A stretch of DNA of 64,000 nucleotides from Bacillota bacterium. Lineage in GTDB: Bacteria > Bacillota > Negativicutes > Sporomusales > Sporomusaceae. Shown piece by piece: positions 24,757-33,438 of this stretch. Each line of letters begins with the position of its first letter. Position 1 is the stretch's first letter. The notes under the pieces are model-generated. The model ran no database searches, was not told the origin of the DNA, and saw only the letters and a program-made list of their open reading frames with translations. The stretch covers positions 19,883 through 83,882 of the forward strand of contig JAEZVB010000050.1 of NCBI GenBank assembly GCA_023443285.1, in the 5' to 3' direction. A program made the translations under genes and the position numbers.

Positions 24757-25692
24757 ATGAAACATAAATCGAGAATCTTTCAAGCAGTTTGTGGTTTATG
24801 TGCTATTTGCCTTACGTTATTAGTATCATCACCACTGGTTCTACTTGCTTTCCCAAAACTCAACTCGCCTGTCCCAGTATCCGGTGCTCCAACGGATCTG
24901 GAAGATACTCAACCTAAACCCGAAAGCATGTATACCATACCTAGCAACGTAATGGACGCTTATTATATGAATGAAAATCCAGATAATCCCCCCATCCCGG
25001 CAAAGCCGGTGTATGACATATTTACCGTAGCCGAACGGCAAACCCAGGGATTAACATTAGAAGTACCGAAAATAAGTCCCTATTACGCAGAAAAGGTTGT
25101 CTACCTTACTTTTGATGATGGTCCAGAACCTGAAAACACGCCTGCTGTTCTTGCTCTGTTGAAAAAGCATGAGATTAAAGCAACTTTCTTTGTTGTAGGA
25201 AATCAGATTGAAAAGTATCCTGAGATTCTACGTCAAATTTATCAAGATGGCCATGCCATTGGCAATCATTCTTACAATCATGTGTACCGTGAACTTTATC
25301 AATCTCCCAACAGTTATTTTTCCCAGCTTCGTCATACTGATGAAATAATTAAAAAGGTAATTGGCGTACGACCACGTATCTCCCGTGCGCCCGGTGGTTC
25401 GGCCGGCAGTTTTACTAAAGACTACTGGGATAATCTAAAGAAATTAGGCTACACAGAAGTGGGCTGGAATGTTAGTTCAGGAGATGCATCTAGTGCCAAG
25501 GCTAACGGAATAGTAAATAATATTGTTTCCCAAATGGAAAACAAGCATTTATGGAGTCATGCGACTTTACTTATGCATGATGGCCGGGGCCATGCTGAAA
25601 CAGTAAAGGCTTTACCTGAGATTATAAAATATTATAAAGATCGCCATTTTGAGTTTCGAGTAGTTAATTTTGAAACACCCTCACCTTGGTAA
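24757..25692 (+). CDS. polysaccharide deacetylase (NodB domain), exported
   Basis: This 311-residue CE4 enzyme removes acetyl groups from N-acetylglucosamine polymers such as peptidoglycan. A signal peptide covers residues 1-29. A Pro-rich linker follows to about residue 105. The NodB domain has LTFDDGPEPENTP (catalytic and metal Asp), GNHSYNHV (metal His pair), RAPGG and GWNVSSGDA, and LLMHDG near the end. ACAGGAGC precedes ATG 24757. It is divergent from the PBP gene with about 127 bases between, which fits joint envelope function. Confidence 0.9.
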   Translation: MKHKSRIFQAVCGLCAICLTLLVSSPLVLLAFPKLNSPVPVSGAPTDLEDTQPKPESMYTIPSNVMDAYYMNENPDNPPIPAKPVYDIFTVAERQTQGLTLEVPKISPYYAEKVVYLTFDDGPEPENTPAVLALLKKHEIKATFFVVGNQIEKYPEILRQIYQDGHAIGNHSYNHVYRELYQSPNSYFSQLRHTDEIIKKVIGVRPRISRAPGGSAGSFTKDYWDNLKKLGYTEVGWNVSSGDASSAKANGIVNNIVSQMENKHLWSHATLLMHDGRGHAETVKALPEIIKYYKDRHFEFRVVNFETPSPW

Positions 25693-25696
25693 ATCG

Positions 25697-25735
25697 GAAA
25701 AATGCTTTGGACAAATGTCCAAAGCATTTTTTGTT
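25697..25735. terminator. bidirectional terminator between the deacetylase and guaB
   Basis: AATGCTTTGGACA and TGTCCAAAGCATT (25701-25713, 25716-25728) form a near-perfect palindrome, with an A run on the left and TTTTTTG on the right. It serves the two convergent genes. Confidence 0.85.
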
Positions 25736-25746
25736 TAGTATTGTTA

Positions 25747-27285
<1,539 letters not shown>

Positions 27286-27350
27286 CTATGTAATTAAGAA
27301 AAATAATACAAAAAAAATATAATGCCTGGCAAAATTACCAGGCATTACTT

Positions 27351-27989
27351 CTAATTAAGAACATATACTTTTACGTTTTGGACACCGAAATCATAAGCTT
27401 TATCGACCGAGTGCATTGCAATATCAATACGGTTTCCCTTAATTGCGCCGCCAGTGTCCTCGGCAACACCGTACATGCTATTACCATCAGCAAATTCAAT
27501 ATATACCCTTGAACCAAGCGGAATAACATTGGGATCAACAGCAATCACCCCAGGGCGCACCTGAGTACCCATGTGGGTTAGATTGCCCCATTGTCCATTA
27601 TCATGTGGCCCGGGTGCATAGGCAGTAGCCTTTATATCTAGTGCGGCTTTGTAACGTCCTGGTCCTTTACCACGCGAGGTTTCCATTTTACGGCCACCTT
27701 GTAGGCTTTGTAAAGTTTCATGTCCGGCAACCCCATCGGCGATAAGATTATTTGCTTGCTGAAAGCTTATTATCGCCTGTTCGGTAGTTTCACCAAAAAT
27801 ACCATCCACAGTCAAGTTACTATACCCTAAATCAATAAGCTTTGCTTGCATTTCATAAACGTCTTGGCCTTCCATACCTACTTTCAGAGTCTGATCGCCG
27901 AGCCCGGCAAAAACTACCGGTGTCCAGCTGGCAACCAGTAATACTGCCATTGTAACAGTACTGGCAAAGATTTTTTTGATGTTTTTCAT
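27351..27989 (-). CDS. peptidoglycan-binding and 3D-domain wall protein
   Basis: This 212-residue exported protein has a signal peptide to about residue 28 (VFAGLGD). A PG_binding_1 domain (about 32-95, KVGMEGQDVYEMQAKLIDLG with VDGIFGETTEQA) is followed by a C-terminal 3D domain (about 120-212) with three conserved Asp: VIAVDPNVIPLG, AEDTGGAIKG and NRIDIAM. Such proteins resemble lytic transglycosylases of the MltA/Rpf-like type and remodel the wall. ATG 27989 follows AAAGGGGTG. A c-di-AMP riboswitch lies directly upstream, so expression should fall when c-di-AMP rises. Confidence 0.88.
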   Translation of the reverse strand: MKNIKKIFASTVTMAVLLVASWTPVVFAGLGDQTLKVGMEGQDVYEMQAKLIDLGYSNLTVDGIFGETTEQAIISFQQANNLIADGVAGHETLQSLQGGRKMETSRGKGPGRYKAALDIKATAYAPGPHDNGQWGNLTHMGTQVRPGVIAVDPNVIPLGSRVYIEFADGNSMYGVAEDTGGAIKGNRIDIAMHSVDKAYDFGVQNVKVYVLN

Positions 27990-28008
27990 AGAAAACACCC
28001 CTTTCTAC

Positions 28009-28125
28009 GGCCTGCGAGGTTAGCTGACGGGTTCGGGACAAAGGGAAATCCCTACCGCAAATGCGGATTCACCCCAGAAATGGTTCCCCCGCTTTCCTTT
28101 TTTGCTAGGAAATTCGGCATGGTCA
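28009..28125 (-). promoter_or_regulatory. c-di-AMP riboswitch (ydaO/yuaA type)
   Basis: Read on the minus strand the leader contains the conserved parts of this class: GAATTTCC near the start, GGGGGAACCA, GGGGTGAATCCGC, GGGATTTCCC, TTGTCCCGAACCCGTCAG and CTAACCTCGCAGGC at the 3' end. It precedes a wall-remodelling gene, the commonest target of this riboswitch. No separate terminator was seen between it and the start, so control may be by another structure. Confidence 0.9.
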
Positions 28126-28126
28126 C

Positions 28127-28155
28127 ATGATACAGGATAGTTATATTTTACGCAA
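28127..28155 (-). promoter_or_regulatory. predicted sigma-A promoter of the c-di-AMP leader
   Basis: On the minus strand TTGCGT (28150-28155) and TATCAT (28127-28132) are 17 bases apart. The start of transcription would fall at about 28120, right where the riboswitch begins. Confidence 0.65.
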
Positions 28156-28278
28156 ACTCCGCTAGAAGGAATTATTGATAGATACTCATTATTAAGTACT
28201 GTATCCTTGAGATTGCTTGTCGATACGTATCCATAAATAGAAATTTCACAAAAGCATAAACTAAAGCTGGGTGAGTAT

Positions 28279-29646
28279 ATGGTAAAACATTGGTGCAAGG
28301 CTAAAAAACCGCACAAAATCTTCCAATCACAGCCTCAAGATACGGAAGCCACCGAAAGAAAATATGACGTTATTGTTGTCGGTGCCGGGCCTGCTGGGCT
28401 AACAACCGCATATTTTCTGGCTCGCGACGGTCTTAACGTGCTTGTTATCGAACGCGGCCCTTATCCTGGGGCTAAAAGCTGCGGGGGTGCCAGTATTATG
28501 GCTGAGCATACCCATAAACTTTTCCCCAACTTTTGGGAAGAATGCCAGTGTGAACGCTTGATTACTGATCAAGCCTATTGGCTGATGACTGAGGATTCTG
28601 TTTTATCTACCCGGTTTCAGAGCGCCCGCCTTGCTGCTGCACCCTACAACCGCTTTTCCGTCAAGCGTACTAAGCTCTATCAGTGGCTGGCAGATAAAGC
28701 AACCAAAGCCGGCGCGCAAGTGCTTTATAGCCATACGGTAAACCAAGTCCTATTTAATGATGCAGGTCTAGCTTCAGGGGTAGTAACGCTAAACTCTGAT
28801 AACAAAACTTTTTTAGCAGATATCATTATTTTGGCAGATGGCGCTAATTCTTTACTGGCTGAACGTTCAGGCCTGGCAACAAGAGTAGACCCGGCCAATA
28901 TATCCCTCTATGTAAAAGAGACTATTGCCTTGCCTTCCAGGCTAATTGAAGAGCGATTTAATCTTTCGCCAGGTGAGGGAACAATCATCGGGTTAATTGG
29001 TTATCCTACTGCTGGTTTTAACGGCACTGGCTCCATACATACTTTCAAAGATAGCATCAATATCAGTGTAGGTATGGCAATAACTAGCTTTTCCCTAGCA
29101 GGATTCAATCCTAACGATTTATTAGAGCGCATAAAAAAACACCCTCACATCAGACAACTGATTGCGGGGGGCGAAACGATCGAATATGGCGGATCGGTAA
29201 TTCCAGAAGGAGGTTATCATGCTATTCCCCCATTGGTTCACCCCGGCTTGATGATTGTTGGCGATGCCGGATCCTTGGTTAATGGTACCCATGGTATAAA
29301 CCTGGCCATGTGGTCAGGCTTTTACGCAGCTAAGGCCGGTTATGCCGCCAAAATCAGCCGAGACTATTCGGTTCGAAAGCTTTCATTATATACAGAACTT
29401 TTACAAGAAAGCTTCATTATCCAGGATTTGAAAGCTAATGCCGGTGCTGCCAAGCTAATGCTTGACCTACCCTATGCTTTTGATCTCTATTCCCGCATGG
29501 CTAACGAAACAGCTTATCAGATATCACGAGTATATACCATGCCCAAACGTGCAAAACGGCGGATGGTATATACAAAATTAACAAGCATGCAGCCCTTATT
29601 CAAAATAGTATCTGACGTCTGGAAAACCTGGAAGGTGATTCGCTAA
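28279..29646 (+). CDS. fixC: FixC-like FAD-dependent oxidoreductase
   Basis: This 455-residue flavoprotein of the FixC/ETF-quinone oxidoreductase and geranylgeranyl reductase group has the FAD-binding DVIVVGAGPAGLTTAYFLA at about residues 30-48, ERGPYPGAKSCGG after it, and GDAGSLVNGTHGINLAM for the second FAD contact. These proteins take electrons from an electron-transfer flavoprotein to a quinone or ferredoxin. GGGTGAG lies 3 bases before ATG 28279, which is closer than usual, so a slightly later start is possible. The ferredoxin-like fixX follows at once. The usual fixA/fixB partners are not in this window. Confidence 0.85.
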   Translation: MVKHWCKAKKPHKIFQSQPQDTEATERKYDVIVVGAGPAGLTTAYFLARDGLNVLVIERGPYPGAKSCGGASIMAEHTHKLFPNFWEECQCERLITDQAYWLMTEDSVLSTRFQSARLAAAPYNRFSVKRTKLYQWLADKATKAGAQVLYSHTVNQVLFNDAGLASGVVTLNSDNKTFLADIIILADGANSLLAERSGLATRVDPANISLYVKETIALPSRLIEERFNLSPGEGTIIGLIGYPTAGFNGTGSIHTFKDSINISVGMAITSFSLAGFNPNDLLERIKKHPHIRQLIAGGETIEYGGSVIPEGGYHAIPPLVHPGLMIVGDAGSLVNGTHGINLAMWSGFYAAKAGYAAKISRDYSVRKLSLYTELLQESFIIQDLKANAGAAKLMLDLPYAFDLYSRMANETAYQISRVYTMPKRAKRRMVYTKLTSMQPLFKIVSDVWKTWKVIR

Positions 29647-29931
29647 ATGCAATTACAGTATAAAATTTCTCTTATATATTTTGATCCTGATGACAACACA
29701 CAGCATGTTACCATACAAAACCAGGAGCATTGCACTGAGTGCAAGGAAAAACATTGCCTAACCCTCTGCCCTACCGGCGTATTCAAATGGGACTGCCAAA
29801 TTGACAGTCCCATAATGGTTTATTATAAGCAATGTATTGAGTGCGGCGCCTGCCGGCTGGTCTGCAAGTTTGACAACATCCTATTTGACTACCCGTCAGG
29901 AGGCAAGGGCGTAGTTTTTCGGGAGGGCTAG
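29647..29931 (+). CDS. fixX: FixX-like ferredoxin
   Basis: This 94-residue ferredoxin-like protein has two Cys groups: HCTECKEKHCLTLCP and QCIECGACRLVC. The second is a standard CX2CX2CX3C; the first is CX2CX4CX3C. FixX passes electrons with FixC in ETF-linked chains. ATG 29647 begins right after the fixC stop TAA, so the two are translationally coupled. Its stop codon overlaps the stop of the convergent gene at CTAG 29928-29931. Confidence 0.88.
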   Translation: MQLQYKISLIYFDPDDNTQHVTIQNQEHCTECKEKHCLTLCPTGVFKWDCQIDSPIMVYYKQCIECGACRLVCKFDNILFDYPSGGKGVVFREG

Positions 29932-30416
29932 TCTTTTCCCAACATGAAGGGTGCAAAACCAAGTTCCCCCCAATAGTAATTGCAGTAAATTTGGATAATA
30001 CTATTTAATCGTCGAAGTAAGATTCTTTTCACATGACTAAGTGAATTAAAAAACAGCCGACTTTGGGGATGAGCACTGTTAGTAGCCGCCTGCTGATAAA
30101 ATTGGGCTGTTTTATCGATTTCTATGGAAAGCTGCCAAAGAGTTATTAACACCTGTAAGCTGGCGTTAGTAACCTCCTTGGATAAGGTAAGTTGCTGCCA
30201 TACGGTATCTGAACCTAGCAACTCGGACTCATTCACCTGCGGATAAGCAGCAATATCAATATTTACTGTGTTAGCCACTGCTAATAGCTCCAGCAACGCT
30301 TTCTGGCTTTGCTCAATAAGCGTAATTAACGATGCAATGTCCGCTGGCGCATCTAGCTTGGCCACTTGATTAATGATAGCTGTTTCAATTTCAATAGCGA
30401 ATTGTATAGGCAGCAT
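29928..30416 (-). CDS. hypothetical alpha-helical protein
   Basis: This 162-residue protein is rich in Leu, Ala, Ile and Gln, and appears all-helical without signal peptide or membrane segments. I recognise no family. It contains one His (AHPQ) and no Cys until the last third, so it is not obviously metal-binding. The frame is closed by a stop that shares CTAG with fixX on the opposite strand. Codon use looks like that of its neighbours. Confidence 0.6.
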   Translation of the reverse strand: MLPIQFAIEIETAIINQVAKLDAPADIASLITLIEQSQKALLELLAVANTVNIDIAAYPQVNESELLGSDTVWQQLTLSKEVTNASLQVLITLWQLSIEIDKTAQFYQQAATNSAHPQSRLFFNSLSHVKRILLRRLNSIIQIYCNYYWGELGFAPFMLGKD

Positions 30417-30440
30417 TCTCGGGCACCACCTTTTTAAAGA

Positions 30441-30470
30441 TTAGGCCATTTCGTAAACGAAATGGCCTAA
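30441..30470. terminator. inverted repeat between tautomerase and the helical-protein gene
   Basis: TTAGGCCATTTCGT and its complement form a 14-base palindrome centred at 30455-30456. On the minus strand it follows the tautomerase stop by a few bases. The T tract is weak (CTTTAAAAAGG), so it could be a partial terminator or an operator. Confidence 0.55.
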
Positions 30471-30474
30471 TAAT

Positions 30475-30660
30475 TTATTTATCAGACATCAATACACCTG
30501 CTTTGGCAATATGCTGAGCAGGAGCTTCTCTAAGTACAATAGTTACAGCCTCTTTAGGGCACTTGGCGGTATCAACAATGGCTTCGGTTACTCTTTTAAC
30601 CATCTCACGCTTTTGTTCTAAAGAACGACCCTCCACTAAGTCAATTTGTACGATTGGCAT
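30475..30660 (-). CDS. 4-oxalocrotonate tautomerase-family enzyme
   Basis: This 61-residue tautomerase subunit must have Pro at the mature N-terminus as the catalytic base; MPIVQIDLVEGRS fits after Met removal. The start is therefore ATG 30660 and not the longer frame from 30669. GGGGGAGGTG lies in front. The family ketonises enols, with substrates from 2-hydroxymuconate to others, and the true substrate here is unknown. The hydrophobic and Arg positions (REAPAQHIAKAG) match the family. Confidence 0.88.
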   Translation of the reverse strand: MPIVQIDLVEGRSLEQKREMVKRVTEAIVDTAKCPKEAVTIVLREAPAQHIAKAGVLMSDK

Positions 30661-30847
30661 TTGGTTCACCTCCCCCTAAGCAGTTTTGATTTCTATATAG
30701 TATTTTCTTTATTTTTAAGTTAAATTCCTGCCAATAGAAACTCTTTTTAGACTGACATAAAAAGCTTCGCGAGTAACACTTTTCTGCTACTTTTCATACA
30801 GTATAGTAACATACCTGTTTATTAGATATTAAAGGGGGTCTATACTT

Positions 30848-31453
30848 ATGAGCATATTCAAAGAACTCCGCAACGAATGCTTAATTAGGGAACTCGAGCA
30901 TGAGTTAAACACAGACGTATTATTGTTCGGTTTTGACGGTATAGTTTACTTTGGAAACCTACAAAAAATTGAAGACTGCCGTGTAGCCTATCTGTCGCCG
31001 GCCATCGAAGCTGAATCTAATGTTGAGATCCTTTCTCCTGGTGGCGAGGTTGTGGATGTACGGTTCCTGCAGGTTGATTTGTGGCAAATCATTGCAAAGG
31101 CTACCGGCGTAAAGACCAGTCCATTTGACAATGGTCCTGGACTTATTGGTGACGCCGCGCAAGAAACGCAAAGAACCGAAGAAAGCGAGCGCCAAGAAAG
31201 TCATACCTTGATTTGTGTTTTAAGACGTATGATTGGTGACGAAGTAGTTATTACCACGCTTGGTGGTTTCATATTCCAAGGAACGCTAGGCAATGTTGAC
31301 GATGAACTGGCGTTTATCTCTGTCGATGAAATTTTTGGCCCAGCTACCTCCTCGGGAATTTCTGATGATGTAGTAAGTACAGCAGTAATTAATCTTGAAG
31401 CCATAACCTCAGTATCCCGTTCTGCGGAAAGTTGTTGTTCGCACCATCGGTAA
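30848..31453 (+). CDS. hypothetical protein with two Sm-like repeats
   Basis: This 201-residue protein has two similar segments. The first is at about 18-85 (TDVLLFGFDGIVYFGNLQKI, ending VRFLQVDLWQI) and the second at about 125-190 (GDEVVITTLGGFIFQGTLGN, ending AVINLEAITSV). Both read as a short helix then five beta strands with a Gly after the second strand, as in Sm/Hfq-like barrels. A Glu/Gln-rich linker (about 101-118) joins them, and the end is CCSHHR. There is no signal peptide. I do not recognise the family; an RNA-binding or scaffold role is only suggested. AAAGGGGGTC precedes ATG 30848. Confidence 0.6.
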   Translation: MSIFKELRNECLIRELEHELNTDVLLFGFDGIVYFGNLQKIEDCRVAYLSPAIEAESNVEILSPGGEVVDVRFLQVDLWQIIAKATGVKTSPFDNGPGLIGDAAQETQRTEESERQESHTLICVLRRMIGDEVVITTLGGFIFQGTLGNVDDELAFISVDEIFGPATSSGISDDVVSTAVINLEAITSVSRSAESCCSHHR

Positions 31454-31490
31454 AGTAAAAAGCTGACAAATACCATGCTAATGTTAGGGT

Positions 31491-31525
31491 AAAAGACTCG
31501 GTGAATTTTTTTACCGGGTCTTTTA
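31491..31525 (+). terminator. intrinsic terminator after the Sm-like-repeat gene
   Basis: AAAGACTCGGT and ACCGGGTCTTT form an 11-base stem (one T-G pair) around a T-rich 10-base loop, followed by TTATACT. It separates the gene from the HipA-like gene. Confidence 0.7.
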
Positions 31526-31559
31526 TACTGGAAACTATTTTTCGGGGAGGTTCGCCAAC

Positions 31560-32414
31560 ATGCTACTGGCTGTCGAATATTTAGGAGAAGTGGGAGTCGG
31601 TGTTACTTTGCCCCAGTTCTTTCGTGCTTGTGATGGAAATACCTATGTAGTAAAATTCCAAAACAATCAGCTTCGCTCAAAGGTATTAGTCAGTGAATTA
31701 TTAGCAGCTAAGTTAGGTACAATCATGGGTTTATGTTTTCCCCCAAGCGATGTCATTGAAATAAATGAGCGGCTAGTGAATAAAAACCCCTGCCTTCTGG
31801 ATTTAGGTTTGGCGCCCGGACGATATTTTGCTTCTCTGTATTTAGAGCGTGCAGAATATGTTGGGAAAGATAGATTATCGAAAGCCAGCAATGTATCGGC
31901 AATGGCAGGTGTACTATTATTTGATCATATATTTCACAATGCAGATCGAGCTAAAAATCAAAAAAATCTCCTACTCAGACTTGAAGATGAGCACTATACA
32001 GTTTATGCCATAGATAATTCCCATCTGTTTCGATCTAGTCGTTGGGACATAGATTCCCTTCAGAAACTTGGAACAAAAATAAAGATCTATTATTACCAGC
32101 ATTATCGCAACTTGCTTAAAGACATTCTTTCAGCTCAAGATTTTATTCCCTATATCGAGATAGTAAAAAAGATTAGCAATGAGCAGATTGACAGCATTGT
32201 GCAAGAAATCCCCAAGGAATGGCTACCAGATGAAACAGAGCGCCAGACCCTGGCTACTTACACTAAACTCCGTAGAGATATGGCAGATGAAATCTGGGAA
32301 AAACTTAGCAAATTCATTCCTCGCAGCCGTGGTGGAAATCGCTGGCTATTTTCTTCTTCTCCGCCACCAGAGAACAATATAAATAAGTACCACGAGCAAG
32401 GTAATAAATATTAG
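31560..32414 (+). CDS. HipA-like protein kinase
   Basis: This 284-residue protein has kinase features of the HipA-like group: Lys32 in YVVKFQNN for ATP, the catalytic loop HNADRAKNQKN (Asp129, Asn136), and the metal-binding Asp152 in YAIDNSHLF. It lacks the HipA N-terminal subdomain and any HipB partner. GGGGAGG lies 8 bases before ATG 31560. The last 69 bases overlap the convergent VTT gene, and its C-terminus (SSSPPPENN) is low-complexity. Members of this orphan group are poorly known; the target could be a tRNA synthetase as for HipA, but that is not shown here. Confidence 0.7.
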   Translation: MLLAVEYLGEVGVGVTLPQFFRACDGNTYVVKFQNNQLRSKVLVSELLAAKLGTIMGLCFPPSDVIEINERLVNKNPCLLDLGLAPGRYFASLYLERAEYVGKDRLSKASNVSAMAGVLLFDHIFHNADRAKNQKNLLLRLEDEHYTVYAIDNSHLFRSSRWDIDSLQKLGTKIKIYYYQHYRNLLKDILSAQDFIPYIEIVKKISNEQIDSIVQEIPKEWLPDETERQTLATYTKLRRDMADEIWEKLSKFIPRSRGGNRWLFSSSPPPENNINKYHEQGNKY

Positions 32415-33005
32415 CCGCCCCATGTTCTCGCCAGCAAAAACAATGTCATGACCAAGGAGAACTTTAATAATAACTGGTGGTAATTTACCCAATAAAGTTG
32501 CCCACCAAAAATCCTTAAATGACATTCGGCTAATGGCGGCAACGGCTGTAATTATACCAGACGGTGCCAGCGGCAATAGTCTGGCTATCAATAATGCTTT
32601 AAATCCATTTTCAGCACTATAATCATCAACCTGTTTTAAATACCGGCTTTTAGTAATCCAGCCTTCAACAGTATGTCTAAAGAAATACCGGGCAAATACA
32701 AACATAACGACAGCGCCAATAACTTCGCCAGCCCAGGATATCATTGTGCCCCAGAAAAGTCCAAAAACAATACCTGCTGCTCCTGATAAAATCATAAACG
32801 GAAAAACAATTGTAAAGGTCATAACAACAAATAAACTAATTGTGACAAAAATAGAGCTAGCGCCAAAAGAGCGAAGATACTCTGCTAGTGCGGCAATATC
32901 ACCTTTCTCAATAATTCCATATGCATGGTGAAAAAATTCGGGTTGCCACATGTAGGTAAATCCGATTATTGCTGCAATAGCAAACCAGCCAATTAATTTG
33001 TTCAT
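32346..33005 (-). CDS. VTT/DedA-like membrane protein (TVP38/TMEM64 type)
   Basis: This 219-residue membrane protein has about five helices and a SNARE-associated (VTT) core: FPFMILSGAAGIVFGLFWGTMISWAGE followed by FVFARYFFRHTVEGW, and LLPLAPSGIITAVAAIS. Such proteins help move lipids between membrane leaflets. ATG 33005 is chosen because AGGATGG precedes it. The 3' end, WWRRRRK, overlaps the HipA-like gene on the other strand by 69 bases. The function is inferred from the family. Confidence 0.85.
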   Translation of the reverse strand: MNKLIGWFAIAAIIGFTYMWQPEFFHHAYGIIEKGDIAALAEYLRSFGASSIFVTISLFVVMTFTIVFPFMILSGAAGIVFGLFWGTMISWAGEVIGAVVMFVFARYFFRHTVEGWITKSRYLKQVDDYSAENGFKALLIARLLPLAPSGIITAVAAISRMSFKDFWWATLLGKLPPVIIKVLLGHDIVFAGENMGRLIFITLLVVLIYIVLWWRRRRK

Positions 33006-33027
33006 TAATACCATCCTGTTCTCTAAA

Positions 33028-33052
33028 AACAGCGCTGTATGGCAGCGCTGTT
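33028..33052 (-). terminator. intrinsic terminator after the small Cys protein
   Basis: On the minus strand AACAGCGCTG and CAGCGCTGTT form a 10-base stem around a 5-base loop, followed by TTTTTAGAG. It lies 5 bases past the stop of the upstream gene. Confidence 0.8.
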
Positions 33053-33057
33053 AATGT

Positions 33058-33258
33058 CTATTCCCACTGAGAGATTTCTTTTTGGAAGATCGTGCAAGAG
33101 CCACCTAACCAATTGGTGCAGTCCGTGCAACGTCGCCTAAAATCTTTATCTGACACGTTAAGAAGCGAATATCCATATCCCATAGCATTAATAATATGTT
33201 CAAACTCCTGACATTCTTCGGCAATACTGCTAAGCTGCTTTTGTGTGTAATTCCCCAT
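33058..33258 (-). CDS. small Cys-containing protein, unknown
   Basis: This 66-residue protein has a helical N-terminal half (MGNYTQKQLSSIAEECQEF) and a compact Cys cluster CTDCTNWLGGSC near the end, suited to a metal or cluster but not a known motif. ATG 33258 follows GGAGTGG; the frame reaches 33276 without one. It is followed by a terminator and precedes the VTT gene on the same strand. I do not recognise the family. Confidence 0.6.
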   Translation of the reverse strand: MGNYTQKQLSSIAEECQEFEHIINAMGYGYSLLNVSDKDFRRRCTDCTNWLGGSCTIFQKEISQWE

Positions 33259-33347
33259 TTTTCCACCACTCCTCACGACTATTTGTCTTTAGTGTGCGCG
33301 AGGTGCTAAAAAAAATAAGAAATTTTTTAAAAAGTTTTAGTGAAACC

Positions 33348-33407
33348 ATGTATAAATACTGTCTAGAATGCCAATATTATGAATGTAAATTTTCTCCTCT
33401 CCCATAA
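33348..33407 (+). CDS. candidate 19-residue Cys-rich peptide
   Basis: A short plus frame encodes MYKYCLECQYYECKFSPLP, with Cys at 5, 8 and 13. A strong terminator begins 3 bases after its stop. No good ribosome site precedes it (only GTGAAA), and no strong promoter was found, so translation is unproven. Confidence 0.25.
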   Translation: MYKYCLECQYYECKFSPLP

Positions 33408-33409
33408 TT

Positions 33410-33436
33410 GACGGCCTTCGGGTCGTCCCTTTTTTT
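33410..33436 (+). terminator. UUCG-capped intrinsic terminator
   Basis: GACGGCC and GGTCGTC close a TTCG tetraloop with C-G, one of the most stable RNA loops. Seven T residues follow at 33430-33436. The direction is plus, yet no annotated plus-strand gene ends here. It could also act as a barrier for the minus-strand recG end. Confidence 0.75.
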
Positions 33437-33438
33437 GT

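Noticed and set aside
28020..28316. 98-codon minus-strand frame upstream of the 3D-domain gene
   Set aside because: It covers the c-di-AMP riboswitch and its promoter, so its sequence is explained by RNA structure.
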